A stretch of 6,034 nucleotides of DNA from JBJXFY01 sp046155815 (GTDB taxonomy: Bacteria > Verrucomicrobiota > Verrucomicrobiia > Limisphaerales > CAIMTB01). This document shows, piece by piece, positions 5,810 to 6,034 of the stretch; position 1 is the stretch's first letter; each line of letters starts with the position of its first letter. The position numbers were made by a program, and so were the translations under genes. A model generated the notes under the pieces. The model saw only the letters and a list, made by a program, of their open reading frames with translations. It ran no database searches and was not told where the DNA came from. The DNA is taken from NCBI GenBank assembly GCA_046155815.1, contig JBJXFY010000445.1, positions 1 to 6,034 on the forward strand, written 5' to 3'.

Positions 5810-6034
5810 TCAGAATCCCGCCCGCGCCAGCTCCGAGTCGAGCTGCGCCTGGAAGTCCGAAAGGTCGGCCTGGGTGGGCTTGTACCCGGCGGTCTCCGCG
5901 CTGATGCCAAGGCGGCCCATCTGGTCCAGATACCAGGTGCCGCGCTGGCCGTCGCTGAAGGTGACCGTGCCGCTCACGAGCGCGCCGGGGCGCGCCCCGG
6001 TGTCCACGCCCACCTGCACGCCGCCGGGCCCGGC
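5810..6034 (-). CDS. conserved hypothetical protein, C-terminal fragment
   Basis: The last 74 codons of a gene that starts right of the window, ending at TGA 5812-5810. The visible protein reads AGPGGVQVGVDTGARPGALVSGTVTFSDGQRGTWYLDQMGRLGISAETAGYKPTQADLSDFQAQLDSELARAGF in consecutive parts: a beta-rich stretch (GALVSGTVTFSDGQRGTWYLDQMGRLGI), then a helical tail (QADLSDFQAQLDSELARAGF). The pattern 'GALVSGxVTFSDGQxxxWYLDQxGRL…PGYxPxxxDxxxFQxxL' is recalled from hypothetical proteins in Verrucomicrobia-like genomes, with no known function. A GTG at 6019 is an internal codon, because the frame is open to the edge. The gene ends 24 bases before thiH, on the same strand, and is likely the preceding gene of the same operon. 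It does not resemble ThiG, ThiS or ThiF in the part visible. Confidence 0.75.
   Translation of the reverse strand, partial: AGPGGVQVGVDTGARPGALVSGTVTFSDGQRGTWYLDQMGRLGISAETAGYKPTQADLSDFQAQLDSELARAGF

Noticed and set aside
5800..5820. CTGAGA on the - strand (5813-5808) just before thiH, reminiscent of the conserved element of a TPP riboswitch.
   Set aside because: The gap to the upstream gene is only 24 bases, half the motif is inside that gene's stop region, and the other conserved TPP elements are missing.
1..6034. A CRISPR array, insertion sequence, phage or defence island.
   Set aside because: No spaced direct repeats, transposase, integrase, nuclease or helicase motifs were seen on either strand. 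The genes look like ordinary metabolic and membrane functions.

Overview
The window is very GC-rich, gene-dense bacterial DNA. Every credible gene has the strong G/C third-position bias that also opens long spurious frames in the other five phases. The gene content suggests the PVC group, most likely a Verrucomicrobiota/Kiritimatiellota-type or related planctomycete-like bacterium. The clues are a Gfo/Idh/MocA oxidoreductase tail of the type abundant there, a membrane-anchored PQQ-like propeller protein, and a C-terminal 'TWYLDQMGRL' protein. This assignment rests on remembered family resemblance, not on a search.

The left half (1-2553) is read on the + strand. It opens with the C-terminus of a Gfo/Idh/MocA-family oxidoreductase (2-301). 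A 201-base non-coding gap (302-502) follows, dominated by a near-perfect 22-bp inverted repeat enclosing a pair of short palindromes. A 174-aa single-span membrane protein of unknown function (503-1027) then overlaps, by ATGA, a 509-aa protein with three membrane spans and a PQQ-like beta-propeller (1024-2553). The last two look like a translationally coupled pair facing the periplasm or membrane.

The right half (2584-6034) is read on the - strand and converges on the left half across a 30-base gap with no obvious terminator. In transcription order it contains the C-terminus of an unrecognised protein (6034-5810), thiH for 2-iminoacetate synthase (5785-4577), a class IV PLP aminotransferase/ADC-lyase-like enzyme (4572-3691), a 269-aa single-span membrane protein of unknown function (3674-2865) and a 93-aa zinc-ribbon membrane protein (2865-2584). 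Gaps of 24, 4 and 16 bases and a 1-base TGATG overlap make this a convincing operon. It joins a thiamine thiazole enzyme to an aminotransferase and two membrane proteins of unknown role. No thiG, thiS or thiF partner is visible here.

No tRNA, rRNA, CRISPR array, insertion sequence, phage gene or recognisable defence system was found, and no gap exceeds 300 bases. The less ordinary items are the repeat at 349-443, the thiH/aminotransferase/membrane-protein operon, and the uncharacterised membrane proteins. Nothing proves a wholly new system.
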